Below are positions 1 to 8,568 of a DNA stretch of 64,000 nucleotides, piece after piece. This DNA is from Flavobacterium bernardetii (GTDB taxonomy: Bacteria; Bacteroidota; Bacteroidia; Flavobacteriales; Flavobacteriaceae), in NCBI RefSeq assembly GCF_011305415.1, contig NZ_JAANOQ010000004.1, positions 186,001 to 250,000 on the forward strand, written 5' to 3'. A program made the translations under genes and the position numbers. The notes under the pieces were generated by a model. It was not told the DNA's origin, did not search any database, and saw only the letters and a list, made by a program, of their open reading frames with translations. The first letter of the stretch is position 1; each line of letters starts with the position of its first letter.

Positions 1-2
1 CT

Positions 3-1868
3 TATAAAATAGATGAATTTAAACGAATTTATCTTAAGAATTTAGATTTAGTTAAGGATGATTCTCAAAAAGATCTAAATCAATATTTAGATTTATTTAT
101 TGGTTACAAATTAAAAGTAAGCAAAGCTTATAAATTAGGATTGCAAAATAATTCTAAATATCAAAATGAGTTGAGTTCGTATAGAAATCAACTTTCAAAA
201 ACATATTTAAATGATTCTAAAGTTACGAATCAATTAATTGAAGAAGCTTACAATAGAAGCTTGAAAGAAGTAAAAGCGTCACATATTTTAATTTCATTTG
301 ACGAAAATATTAAAGGTGCGGATACATTAGCATTTTATAATAAGGCTTTAGATTTAAAGAAAAGAATCGAAAAAGGTGAAAATTTTGAAACGGTTGCAAT
401 TGCAAATTCTCAAGATCCATCAGTTGCTGATAATAAAGGTAATTTAGGTTATTTTTCAGCTTTCAGAATGGTTTATCCGTTTGAATGTGCAGCATATAAA
501 ACAAAAATTGGTCAAATTTCAAATCCTGTTAGAACCCGTTTTGGTTACCATATTATTAAAGTAACTGATGTTAGAGATAATAAAGGTGAAGTTACAGTTG
601 CGCATATAATGATTTTAAATCCAACAGATGCAACGGCAGAAACAACTGCAAAAGCAAAACAAACAATTGATGATATTTATAAAAAAATTCAGCAAGGTGA
701 AAGTTTTGAAGCATTAGCAACACAGTTCTCTGAAGATAAGTCGAGTGCTGCAAAAGGGGGAGTTTTACAACGTTTTGGAACAGGACAATTAAGTTCTGAA
801 GCTTTTGAAAACACAGCCTTTTCATTAGTAAACAAAGGTAATATTTCTCAACCATTTGAATCTGGTTTTGGTTGGCATATCGTGAAATTAATTGAAAAAC
901 ATCCTGTAAAAACATTTGACGAATCTAAAGTAGAGTTAGAGTCTAAAATTAAAAGAGATGAGCGCTCTATAATTATTACAAATACTTTAGCAAACAAGTT
1001 GAAATCTAAATACGCAGTTGAAACAAATAAAATTCAATATCAAAATGTTGAAAAAATTGTGAACGACGCTGTTTATAGTCAAACTTGGGAAATTCCTAAA
1101 GAAAGTAATACAATTAAAGGTGATGTTTTAGTGATTGATAAAAATAAAAAAGTGGAAACAAATTCTTTTGTAAACTTTATTCATTCACAACAAAAAAATA
1201 AATTAACAACTAAGCCAGTTAAAAAACTAGTTGCAGAATTATATGAATCTTGGAAAGGAGAACAATTAATTGCTTATTATAATGATAATTTAGAAAATGA
1301 ATTTTCTGAATTTAAAAATGTAATGGACGAATACAGAGATGGATTGTTGTTGTTCGATTTAATGGAAAAAGAAATTTGGGCAAAATCTAAATCAGACACC
1401 ATTGGTTTACAAAAATATTACGAAACTAATAAGTCTAAATACAATTGGAAAGAAAGATATGATGTAGATGTTTTATCTTCTACGGATGCGAAAGTTATGG
1501 AAGCTGCTCAAAAAATGCTTCAAAAAGGAAAATCGATTGAAGATATTAAAGCTAAATATAATAAAGATAATAAAGTTGCCATTATGGTAAAATCGGGCTT
1601 ATTTGAAAAAAACTATGATATTTTAGATAAAATTCCAACAATCACAAAAGGAGCAAATAATACATATAAAGATGCAAATTATAGTTTTGTAGTGAATGTT
1701 AAAAATATGAAAGCTGCGGAAACTAAATCTTTTGAGGATTGTAAGAGCAGAGTAATTAACGATTATCAACAATATTTAGAATCAACTTGGGTAGACGAAT
1801 TGAAAAAAGAATTTTCAGTGAAAGTTAATCAAGACGTTTTTGAAATAGCAAAACAACAATTAAAATAG
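3..1868 (+). CDS. SurA/PpiD-like peptidylprolyl isomerase with two PpiC domains (5' partial)
   Basis: The reading frame is open from the left edge, so the start lies outside the window. The visible 621 residues carry two consecutive PpiC-type (parvulin) rotamase domains, encoded at about nt 270-590 and 590-905. Both have the family signs: an A-HI beta strand (ASHILI, AHIMIL), a KGG/KGNLG turn and a G(F/Y)GxHI(I/V)K end. The remaining ~320 residues are charged and resemble no catalytic domain I recognise. Parvulin-type periplasmic PPIases assist folding of outer-membrane and secreted proteins. The gene is followed after 7 bp by a lipoprotein gene and then by a second PPIase, so this looks like one operon for envelope protein folding. 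An N-terminal signal or anchor is expected but cannot be seen. Confidence 0.88.
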   Translation, partial: YKIDEFKRIYLKNLDLVKDDSQKDLNQYLDLFIGYKLKVSKAYKLGLQNNSKYQNELSSYRNQLSKTYLNDSKVTNQLIEEAYNRSLKEVKASHILISFDENIKGADTLAFYNKALDLKKRIEKGENFETVAIANSQDPSVADNKGNLGYFSAFRMVYPFECAAYKTKIGQISNPVRTRFGYHIIKVTDVRDNKGEVTVAHIMILNPTDATAETTAKAKQTIDDIYKKIQQGESFEALATQFSEDKSSAAKGGVLQRFGTGQLSSEAFENTAFSLVNKGNISQPFESGFGWHIVKLIEKHPVKTFDESKVELESKIKRDERSIIITNTLANKLKSKYAVETNKIQYQNVEKIVNDAVYSQTWEIPKESNTIKGDVLVIDKNKKVETNSFVNFIHSQQKNKLTTKPVKKLVAELYESWKGEQLIAYYNDNLENEFSEFKNVMDEYRDGLLLFDLMEKEIWAKSKSDTIGLQKYYETNKSKYNWKERYDVDVLSSTDAKVMEAAQKMLQKGKSIEDIKAKYNKDNKVAIMVKSGLFEKNYDILDKIPTITKGANNTYKDANYSFVVNVKNMKAAETKSFEDCKSRVINDYQQYLESTWVDELKKEFSVKVNQDVFEIAKQQLK

Positions 1869-1875
1869 AATTTGA

Positions 1876-2724
1876 ATGAAAATATTCGGATGTGTATGCA
1901 GTTTGCTTTTATTGTTTTCTTGCAATAAAGAAAGTAATAAGGATAAAGCAGATGCCATAGCCCGAGTAAATAATGAATATTTGTATCCTTCGGATTTAGA
2001 AAATTTAGTTCCGGCTGGTACACCAAAAAAAGATAGCATTGCAATTGTAAAGGATTTTATTAACAGATGGGCAACTCAACAATTGCTCATGAATAATGCT
2101 AATAAAAACATCAACAAAAACAAGCAAAATGAGCTTGACGGATTAATAGATCAATATAAAATGGATTTATATTCTAAAGCTTATTTGGAACAATTGGTAA
2201 TTACAAAAATAGACACCGTAATCACCAATGAAGAAATTGAAAAATATTACAACACTAACAAAAACAATTTTAAAGCAAATAGTCCGTTAGTGAAGTTGAG
2301 ATACATCAGCTTGGTAAAAGGAAATAATAAATTAAAAAGCATAAGTGCTAAGTTTTCAAGTTTTAAATCGAAAGATAAAAATGACTTAAAAAAATTAGCC
2401 ATTCAGTTTAAAGATTACGCATTTAATGATAGTATTTGGGTTGATATTGATCAAGTGTACGAAAGATTGCCTTTTGTAAATCAAGACAATATGGCAAAAT
2501 TTATTGATGTAGGAATATCCTATCAATATGCCGATTCAACATCAATTTGGTTAGTAAAAGTGAGAGATATGGTACAAAAAAACAGTATTGTCCCTTTGTC
2601 TTATATTTCGCCAACTATCAAACAAATTATTTTAAATAAAAGAAAAACAGATTTAATAAATAAAATTCAAACAGAAATAACAAATGACGCCATTAAAGAC
2701 AATGATTTCGAAATTTTCAAATAA
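1876..2724 (+). CDS. SurA-N-like lipoprotein without a rotamase domain
   Basis: A 282-residue protein with a lipoprotein signal: hydrophobic stretch then LFSC with the lipid-accepting Cys at residue 16. The next part (residues ~28-110, ARVNNEYLYPSDL onward) resembles the N-terminal chaperone region of SurA/PpiC proteins, but the conserved PpiC pattern (AxHIL, GGxLG, GxHI) present in both neighbours is absent. It is therefore likely a membrane-anchored, non-enzymatic folding factor; this is inference. It starts 7 bp after the upstream PPIase and its last 23 bp overlap the next PPIase, which supports translational coupling in a three-gene operon. Flavobacterial annotations often call such proteins peptidylprolyl isomerase by position only. 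Confidence 0.75.
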   Translation: MKIFGCVCSLLLLFSCNKESNKDKADAIARVNNEYLYPSDLENLVPAGTPKKDSIAIVKDFINRWATQQLLMNNANKNINKNKQNELDGLIDQYKMDLYSKAYLEQLVITKIDTVITNEEIEKYYNTNKNNFKANSPLVKLRYISLVKGNNKLKSISAKFSSFKSKDKNDLKKLAIQFKDYAFNDSIWVDIDQVYERLPFVNQDNMAKFIDVGISYQYADSTSIWLVKVRDMVQKNSIVPLSYISPTIKQIILNKRKTDLINKIQTEITNDAIKDNDFEIFK

Positions 2725-4066
2725 AAAAAGCATTTTAGCATTCGCATTCTTACTATTTTCAGTAGTAACTTTTGCGCAAAAGAAACAAAAAGTAGATGGT
2801 GTTGCAGCTGTTGTTGGTAATTATATCGTATTAGATTCTGATATTGATTTAATGTATTTAGAATTAAAATCTCAAGGCATTGATACTGAGAAAATTACTC
2901 GTTGCGAATTATTAGGAAAGCAATTAGAAGATAAATTATATGCGCACCAAGCCATTCAAGATAGTATAGTGGTAACAGATGAAGAAGTAAATTCTTTTAT
3001 GGACAACCAAATGAATACAATGGTTGAGCAAATTGGTTCTAAAGAAAAATTGTTCGAATACTACAAGAAAAAAGACGAACAAGATTTTAGAAGTTATTTT
3101 TTCGAAATCATCAAAATGAACAAATTAACCAATCAAATGCAACGTAAAATTGTTGATGATGTTACGGTTACTCCTGATGAAGTAAAGCAATTTTTTAATA
3201 AAATTCCTGCAGATCAAGTTCCTACAATTAGTGCAGAAATAGAATTGTCACAAATTGTTGTAAAGCCAGTTGTAACAAAAGAGGACAAGCAAAAAGTTAT
3301 TGATAAATTGAATGAAATAAGAAACGATGTTATCAATAATGGCGGAAGTTTTTATAGTAAAGCTGTAATTTATTCTGAAGATCCAGGTTCAAGTTCAAAC
3401 GGTGGGTATTATAAAATTAATAAGAAAACACAGTTTGTAAAAGAGTTTAAAGATGTAGCTTTCCGTTTAAATGAAGGTGAAATTTCTGAACCTTTTGAAA
3501 CTGATTTTGGATACCATATCATTCTTGTAGAAAAAATTATCGGTCAAGATATCGAATTACGTCATATTATTATTAGTCCAAAAGTGACTTCAAAAGCAAC
3601 TAGCGATGCGTTAGAAAAAATGGAAAGTATTAAATCTAAAATTGAAAAAGGAGAAATTACTTTTGAAGCAGCAGCAAAAGCATCTTCAGACGATAAAGAA
3701 ACAAGAACAAATGGTGGGCTTTTATTAAATCCTCGTACTTCTGAACCTCGTTTCGAAATTTCAAAATTAGATCCAGCTTTATATAATCAAATTAACGATT
3801 TGAAACAAGGAGAAGTTTCAAAAGTATTTTTAGATCAAGAAAGACAAGGTGGTAAATTCTTTAAAATTCTTAAAGTAAATAAAAAAACAGAAGAGCATAA
3901 AGCGGATTTTGGTACAGATTATATGAAAATTAAAGAATTAGCGCTTTCAGACAAACAATTCAATGAAATTGAAAACTGGAGAAAAGAAAATATCGAAAAA
4001 AACTATATTAAAGTAAGTGGCGATTATAAAGATTGTGCTTTCAGTAATAATTGGTTAAAAAAATAA
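2702..4066 (+). CDS. surA: SurA-type periplasmic chaperone / peptidylprolyl isomerase
   Basis: A 454-residue protein starting at the ATG at 2702; an upstream in-frame ATG at 2684 would put a polar stretch ahead of the signal peptide. The signal peptide ends at VTFAQ. A SurA N-terminal region (residues ~30-165, beginning VDGVAAVVGNYIVLDSDI) is followed by two PpiC domains (~180-285 and ~287-395). The first has the complete G-Y-Y...GEISEPFET..GYHI pattern; the second is more diverged. Length and order match SurA (about 430-450 residues), which escorts outer-membrane proteins through the periplasm. It overlaps the lipoprotein gene before it by 23 bp and is followed 43 bp later by a MoxR ATPase. 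Confidence 0.88.
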   Translation: MISKFSNKKSILAFAFLLFSVVTFAQKKQKVDGVAAVVGNYIVLDSDIDLMYLELKSQGIDTEKITRCELLGKQLEDKLYAHQAIQDSIVVTDEEVNSFMDNQMNTMVEQIGSKEKLFEYYKKKDEQDFRSYFFEIIKMNKLTNQMQRKIVDDVTVTPDEVKQFFNKIPADQVPTISAEIELSQIVVKPVVTKEDKQKVIDKLNEIRNDVINNGGSFYSKAVIYSEDPGSSSNGGYYKINKKTQFVKEFKDVAFRLNEGEISEPFETDFGYHIILVEKIIGQDIELRHIIISPKVTSKATSDALEKMESIKSKIEKGEITFEAAAKASSDDKETRTNGGLLLNPRTSEPRFEISKLDPALYNQINDLKQGEVSKVFLDQERQGGKFFKILKVNKKTEEHKADFGTDYMKIKELALSDKQFNEIENWRKENIEKNYIKVSGDYKDCAFSNNWLKK

Positions 4067-4109
4067 TTACTTTTATCTTTTTACTTTTACCTTTTATCTT
4101 AAAAAAAAC

Positions 4110-5063
4110 ATGTCAGACGTAGCAGCAATTGAAAAATTAGTCCAAAAACAAAAGCAGTTGAAACAAGAAATTGCTAAAGTTATTGTAGGTCAAGATGAAG
4201 TAGTCAATCAAATTGTGTTGAGTATTTTTTCTGGCGGACATGCACTTTTAGTTGGTGTGCCAGGATTAGCAAAAACCTTAATGGTAAACACAATTTCTGA
4301 AGCATTAGGATTAAATTTTAAACGTATTCAATTTACGCCAGATTTAATGCCTTCAGATATTTTAGGAAGTGAGATTTTAGATGAAACGCGTAATTTTAAA
4401 TTTATAAAAGGACCAATTTTCTCTAATATTATTTTAGCAGATGAGATCAACAGAACACCACCAAAAACGCAAGCCGCTTTATTAGAAGCGATGCAAGAAA
4501 AATCGGTTACAGTTGCCGGACAAAGTTTTAAATTAGATTTGCCTTTTTTCGTATTAGCAACACAAAATCCAATTGAACAAGAAGGAACATATCCGTTGCC
4601 AGAAGCGCAATTAGACCGTTTTATGTTCGCCATAAATTTAGATTATCCAACATTTGAAGAAGAAGTTCAAGTTGTAAAAGCTACAACTTCTGATATTAAA
4701 GTGACTGTTAATCCATTATTTTCTGCTGAAGAAATTATAGAATATCAAAACTTAATTAGAAAAATTCCTGTTACAGATAATGTTATTGAATATGCTGTAA
4801 CTTTAGTTTCTAAAACACGTCCAAATAATCCGTTAGCTACAGATTTTGTTAAAAATTATTTAGATTGGGGTGCTGGTCCACGTGCTTCACAAAGTTTAAT
4901 TCTAGCTGCAAAAACAAATGCAGCTATTAACGGAAAATTTTCTCCAGATATTGAAGATGTTCAAGCCGTTGCTTTCGGAATTTTACGTCACAGAATCGTA
5001 AAAAACTACAAAGCAGACGCTGAAGGAATTTCTGAAGAAGATATTATTAGAAAATTATTTTAA
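4110..5063 (+). CDS. MoxR-family AAA+ ATPase
   Basis: A 317-residue AAA+ ATPase. Walker A is GVPGLAKT (residues ~50-57), Walker B is ILADEINR (~108-115), sensor 1 is LATQNP, and the arginine-finger region EAQLDRFMF is present. The C-terminal lid domain (~200-317) ends with the typical AVAFGILRHRIV segment. MoxR ATPases act as chaperones or remodelling factors in the cytoplasm, often with von Willebrand factor A or DUF58 partners. No such partner follows here. The gene follows the SurA genes at 43 bp and a regulator gene comes next. The substrate is unknown. Confidence 0.9.
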   Translation: MSDVAAIEKLVQKQKQLKQEIAKVIVGQDEVVNQIVLSIFSGGHALLVGVPGLAKTLMVNTISEALGLNFKRIQFTPDLMPSDILGSEILDETRNFKFIKGPIFSNIILADEINRTPPKTQAALLEAMQEKSVTVAGQSFKLDLPFFVLATQNPIEQEGTYPLPEAQLDRFMFAINLDYPTFEEEVQVVKATTSDIKVTVNPLFSAEEIIEYQNLIRKIPVTDNVIEYAVTLVSKTRPNNPLATDFVKNYLDWGAGPRASQSLILAAKTNAAINGKFSPDIEDVQAVAFGILRHRIVKNYKADAEGISEEDIIRKLF

Positions 5064-5120
5064 AGATTTAATCTTTTATACTTTTTTTGAGTTTTTTTAT
5101 TTCTTAAAATAAATTTTAGT

Positions 5121-6887
5121 ATGTTTTTTAAATTAAAAATTTGTAAATTCAATTCTAAACATACTTTTGTTTATTTTATATTTTTCTTTTTATTGAATTT
5201 TTCTTTTGGATTTTCTCAATATCAATTTTTATTGACTGAAAAAAATATAGTTAATAAGATTAAATTTGAAGCTTTAATAAAAAAGCTTAACACTTCTAAA
5301 GATAAATCTTTATTTAAAAATGAATGTTATAAAATCAAAAAATTTGCCATAAATAAAAATGTAAAAGAATTAGAGTTAGAAATTGATTTTGAATTACTAA
5401 AAAATAAGATGTTAATCGAAATCAAGAACAACAAAAATAACTATAAGAAAAATACCCCACCAATTATTAAGCAATTAGATTTGCTTATAAAAAAAGCTAA
5501 TGATTATAATTTATTTGACCTAAAAGCAAGAGTAATATTAATTAAATCAAAAATTTATTGGTTAATCTTGAAAAATTATGAATTAGCCTTTGAAACTTAT
5601 TTTGATTTAGAAAAAGAACTATCAAGTTCTAATTTAATTGATTGTAATAATAAGGCAGTATGTTATCAAGCTATCGCTTCAGCTCATTTCTTTTTTAAGG
5701 ATTATAAAAAAGCCATACATTATTATAAAAAAGCTATTCCAAATTCCAGAAAAAATATAAAAAAAAGTATCGTTAATAAGATTATTATCAATCTTAGTTA
5801 TAGTTATTGTGATATAAGAAAAATAGACTCTGCTACATATTATTTAGAAAAAATTTTAAATGAAGATAATGGAGATGAGTGGAATGGTATTGCAAATGGA
5901 AATTTAGGTTATGTTTATTATTTGAAGAAAGATTACAATAGTGCCCATAAATTAATTTCTGAGTCTATTGAAATGTCATTAAAATATAAAGATAATATTG
6001 GAGCATCTTCTTCTTTAGTCGATTTATCAAATGTTTTAATTGAGCAAGGTGATGTTTTAAATGCGAAAAAAAAATTACAAGAGGCTGAAAGAATTTTAAA
6101 AACAGTTGAAGACGATACTGGTATGAAAGAAGTTTTGATGAAAGATTTATATTTTTCGTATAGTAACTGTTATAGAAGACTTAAAAATAATAATTTAGCC
6201 TTAATTTATTTAGATTCAAATTTGATTGCAAGGGATAAACTAAATATTCAATATAATAATTTAATATTAACAAGATCTGAGCAAAAGAACAGTTTACATA
6301 AAAACAGAATAAAAGAGCAAGTTTTAAAACAACAGCACCTTGAACAAAATTTCAAGTTATATTTTATATTAATTTGTTTAATTTTTATTTCTATAATTCT
6401 TATTAGTTCTTATTTTTATCAAAGAAGAAATTATAAAAAAGAAAAACATATACATGAATTGAAATTAGATTTTTTAAGTAAAGAAAAAGAAATAGCATTA
6501 AAAAATTTAAATAACTTTACCGAAAAATTAATTGAGCAAAATAAAATTATTGAATTATTAGAAAATCAATCTTCTGAAAAAAATACTATTGTAAATGAAA
6601 TTAAGAAAAAAGCAATATTAACACTTGAAGATTGGGAAGAATTTCAAATTAAATTTGAAAAAGTACATTCAAGTTTTTTATCATCATTAAAAAATAGTTA
6701 TATCGATTTAACACCTTCTGAGATTAGGTATTTAGCTTTGATGAAATTAGGATTAACAACTAAGCAAATGTCTACAATTTTAGGTATTTCTGAAAGTAGT
6801 GTTAGAGTTACTTTGCATAGAGTTTGTAAAAAAACACAAGTATTTAATAAAAAAGATTTAGAAAAATTAGTAAAAGATTTTAATTAG
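5121..6887 (+). CDS. Membrane-bound TPR protein with C-terminal LuxR-type HTH
   Basis: A 588-residue protein. The N-terminal hydrophobic stretch ends near FGFSQ, so the TPR part is probably periplasmic. Tetratricopeptide-like helices run from about residue 60 to 380, for example AIHYYKKAIPNS and AYHFFKDYKK. One membrane segment lies at ~411-433, followed by a charged coiled coil and a C-terminal helix-turn-helix at ~530-588 (LTPSEIRYLALMKLGLTTKQ, then SESSVRVTLHRVCKK) like that of LuxR/GerE regulators. This design is common in Bacteroidota: an extracytoplasmic TPR sensor linked directly to a cytoplasmic DNA-binding domain. A second one lies at 43687-45534. Its target and ligand are unknown; the next gene, 930 bp away, encodes a T9SS cargo protein. 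Confidence 0.8.
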   Translation: MFFKLKICKFNSKHTFVYFIFFFLLNFSFGFSQYQFLLTEKNIVNKIKFEALIKKLNTSKDKSLFKNECYKIKKFAINKNVKELELEIDFELLKNKMLIEIKNNKNNYKKNTPPIIKQLDLLIKKANDYNLFDLKARVILIKSKIYWLILKNYELAFETYFDLEKELSSSNLIDCNNKAVCYQAIASAHFFFKDYKKAIHYYKKAIPNSRKNIKKSIVNKIIINLSYSYCDIRKIDSATYYLEKILNEDNGDEWNGIANGNLGYVYYLKKDYNSAHKLISESIEMSLKYKDNIGASSSLVDLSNVLIEQGDVLNAKKKLQEAERILKTVEDDTGMKEVLMKDLYFSYSNCYRRLKNNNLALIYLDSNLIARDKLNIQYNNLILTRSEQKNSLHKNRIKEQVLKQQHLEQNFKLYFILICLIFISIILISSYFYQRRNYKKEKHIHELKLDFLSKEKEIALKNLNNFTEKLIEQNKIIELLENQSSEKNTIVNEIKKKAILTLEDWEEFQIKFEKVHSSFLSSLKNSYIDLTPSEIRYLALMKLGLTTKQMSTILGISESSVRVTLHRVCKKTQVFNKKDLEKLVKDFN

Positions 6888-7373
6888 ATTTTATTAAACT
6901 CTTTATTTAGTTTAAAACATTTTATAATTAATAAGTTGTGTTTCAAAACTAAATAAGTTTCGTGTACATCAATTTTTATATATTTATAGAAACTATAGAC
7001 CTAGATGTTTCTATTGTTGTTATTTTTTCTTAAGAAAAACTTCTACTTTCTTTTTTAAATAATCAAGTTTATTTATGAGTTTGGAAATATCAGTTTAATT
7101 ATTTGATAAAATCTAAAGAATTTCATTTAACTACTTTGGAATAATGAATAATTAACAGAACAAATTGAGATGATATCTGTTAATTATGATGTGAATTTAA
7201 ATGAAACGTTTTTGTAACATTAAATTTTCCTTTTTTTTTAAATATATAAATATTTTTGAATTGATAATTATTTATATAAAACATATATTCATTATAGTAT
7301 TATAATGTAATTTAAAAAAATAGAAAATCCCAAATCAACCCTAAGTTTATTTAATTTTTAATTTTGAAGCGAA
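6888..7373. other. Non-coding A+T-rich stretch ahead of a strong terminator
   Basis: About 490 bp without a credible reading frame on either strand. It is very A+T-rich. A TATTTTTG box matching the Bacteroidota -7 consensus lies at 7251-7258. The stretch ends in a strong intrinsic terminator at 7374-7406. It could be a long 3' UTR of the upstream regulator gene or hold a small RNA of roughly 140 nt between the box and the terminator. Nothing in the sequence decides between these. Confidence 0.4.
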
Positions 7374-7406
7374 ATGAGTTTGGTTATTTACCGAGCTCAT
7401 TTTTTT
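7374..7406 (+). terminator. Intrinsic terminator
   Basis: An 11-bp stem (7374-7384 with 7390-7400, two G-U pairs) with a 5-nt loop is followed by six T. It lies 487 bp after the stop codon of the TPR/LuxR regulator, so it ends either a very long 3' UTR or a separate short transcript. Confidence 0.75.
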
Positions 7407-7436
7407 GTATATAATAATGTTTTAGAAAAAATAAAA

Positions 7437-7624
7437 TTAACCCGTTCGGTGTAAGTATTAAAAACGTCAGTTCGAGTGTTTTTTGTGTAATGAAAAGAAA
7501 CAAAAAATGTATTGAGAACAAGTTTTTAATGAAACTTTTTTTATTCTCGATACAATTTTCTAACGAAAATTACTCGAATTGACGAAAAATTATCATCATA
7601 AACTAATTACACCCAACGGGTTAA
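7437..7624. repeat. 188-bp long-palindrome element with 18-bp terminal inverted repeats
   Basis: The ends 7437-7454 and 7607-7624 are inverted repeats matching at 17 of 18 positions. Inside, further arms pair in register: 7465-7477 with 7572-7584 (12 of 13), and 7507-7518 with 7544-7555 (10 of 12), plus a small central AAGTTT/AAACTT stem. The whole element could fold into one long hairpin and encodes no protein. It resembles a MITE or REP-like intergenic repeat. From memory, similar CGTCA-TTCGAGT and TCTCGATACAA arms are frequent in flavobacterial intergenic DNA, but no other full copy is in this window and no target-site duplication is obvious. Confidence 0.75.
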
Positions 7625-7818
7625 AATTAATATAAAAAATAAATGTTTTACGGTTTCGAATATAATTTTATCAATTTAGAAATATTTGTAATTGCTTGTA
7701 AATAAGGAGAATTAAATATGTAACATTTTTGAAACGGAACAAAATGAAGTAATTTATTTGTTTTTTTAATATTTGCAAAATAACAAAAAATAATTTTTAA
7801 CAATTTAATTAAATTTTT

Positions 7819-8466
7819 ATGAAAACAAAACTAACTTTTGCGAAAATGTTATTTCTATTATTAATTACAAATTATTCAGGTTTTTCAAGTACCATAATTT
7901 TAAATATTAATAATGGTATGGCAAACGGTGATTTATTTCAATTGAATAGAAATGTTGCTGTAGGTGATGTAATTAGATTCACCAATAATTTGCCTTTTAC
8001 AATTACAAATGTTTCTGGTATGCAAGGTATGATGACTTCAATATCTAATGATGTAGATTTTAATCAAGATGTAACTATACCTGCGAATGGTTTTTTTGAT
8101 GTAGTGTTGCAAAATTCTAATGTAGCGAATTATACTTTTGTTCATTTTAATATGGGACAAGGCTTTGCGTATAATGCTCGGATAAATTTAGTTTTTGCAT
8201 TGTACAATGAAAGTTTTTTTGATAAAAATGAATATAGTTTTTCAAACTCAAATCCTTCAAGTGATTTTGTTGAATGTAATTTTAAAAACTTACAATCTCA
8301 AGTGAATTTGTCTATTTATAATATACTTGGTAAAGAAATTGCATTTAATAATTATGAAAATACTAATACAATAAAAGTTGATGTTACTAATTTTAAATCA
8401 GGATTGTATTTTTTTACATACTATTCGGATAATAAAAAAATAATGTATAAAGTTTTAGTTAATTAA
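7819..8466 (+). CDS. Small secreted protein with T9SS type A sorting domain
   Basis: A 215-residue protein with an N-terminal signal peptide (about residues 1-24, ending near GFSS). The mature N-terminal half (~25-127) is predicted beta-rich and has no catalytic motif I recognise; a cupredoxin-like or generic beta-sandwich fold is possible but unproved. The C-terminal ~75 residues have the T9SS type A pattern: VNLSIYNILGKEI, then VDVTNFKSGLYFFTYY and a short basic end KVLVN. T9SS cargo crosses the outer membrane and is released or surface-attached after removal of this domain. The gene is isolated, with a terminator directly downstream and a long non-coding stretch upstream. Confidence 0.8.
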   Translation: MKTKLTFAKMLFLLLITNYSGFSSTIILNINNGMANGDLFQLNRNVAVGDVIRFTNNLPFTITNVSGMQGMMTSISNDVDFNQDVTIPANGFFDVVLQNSNVANYTFVHFNMGQGFAYNARINLVFALYNESFFDKNEYSFSNSNPSSDFVECNFKNLQSQVNLSIYNILGKEIAFNNYENTNTIKVDVTNFKSGLYFFTYYSDNKKIMYKVLVN

Positions 8467-8472
8467 TTTTTT

Positions 8473-8507
8473 AGCCGTATCTTAGTAGTAATAATGGTAC
8501 GGCTTTT
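8473..8507 (+). terminator. Intrinsic terminator
   Basis: AGCCGTA (8473-8479) pairs with TACGGCT (8498-8504), followed by a short T run. It lies 7 bp after the stop of the small T9SS cargo gene. Confidence 0.65.
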
Positions 8508-8568
8508 ATCAAAATAATAATTATTATAATTTCTTTAGAGTGTATTTTTTTACATAAAAAAATAAAAT

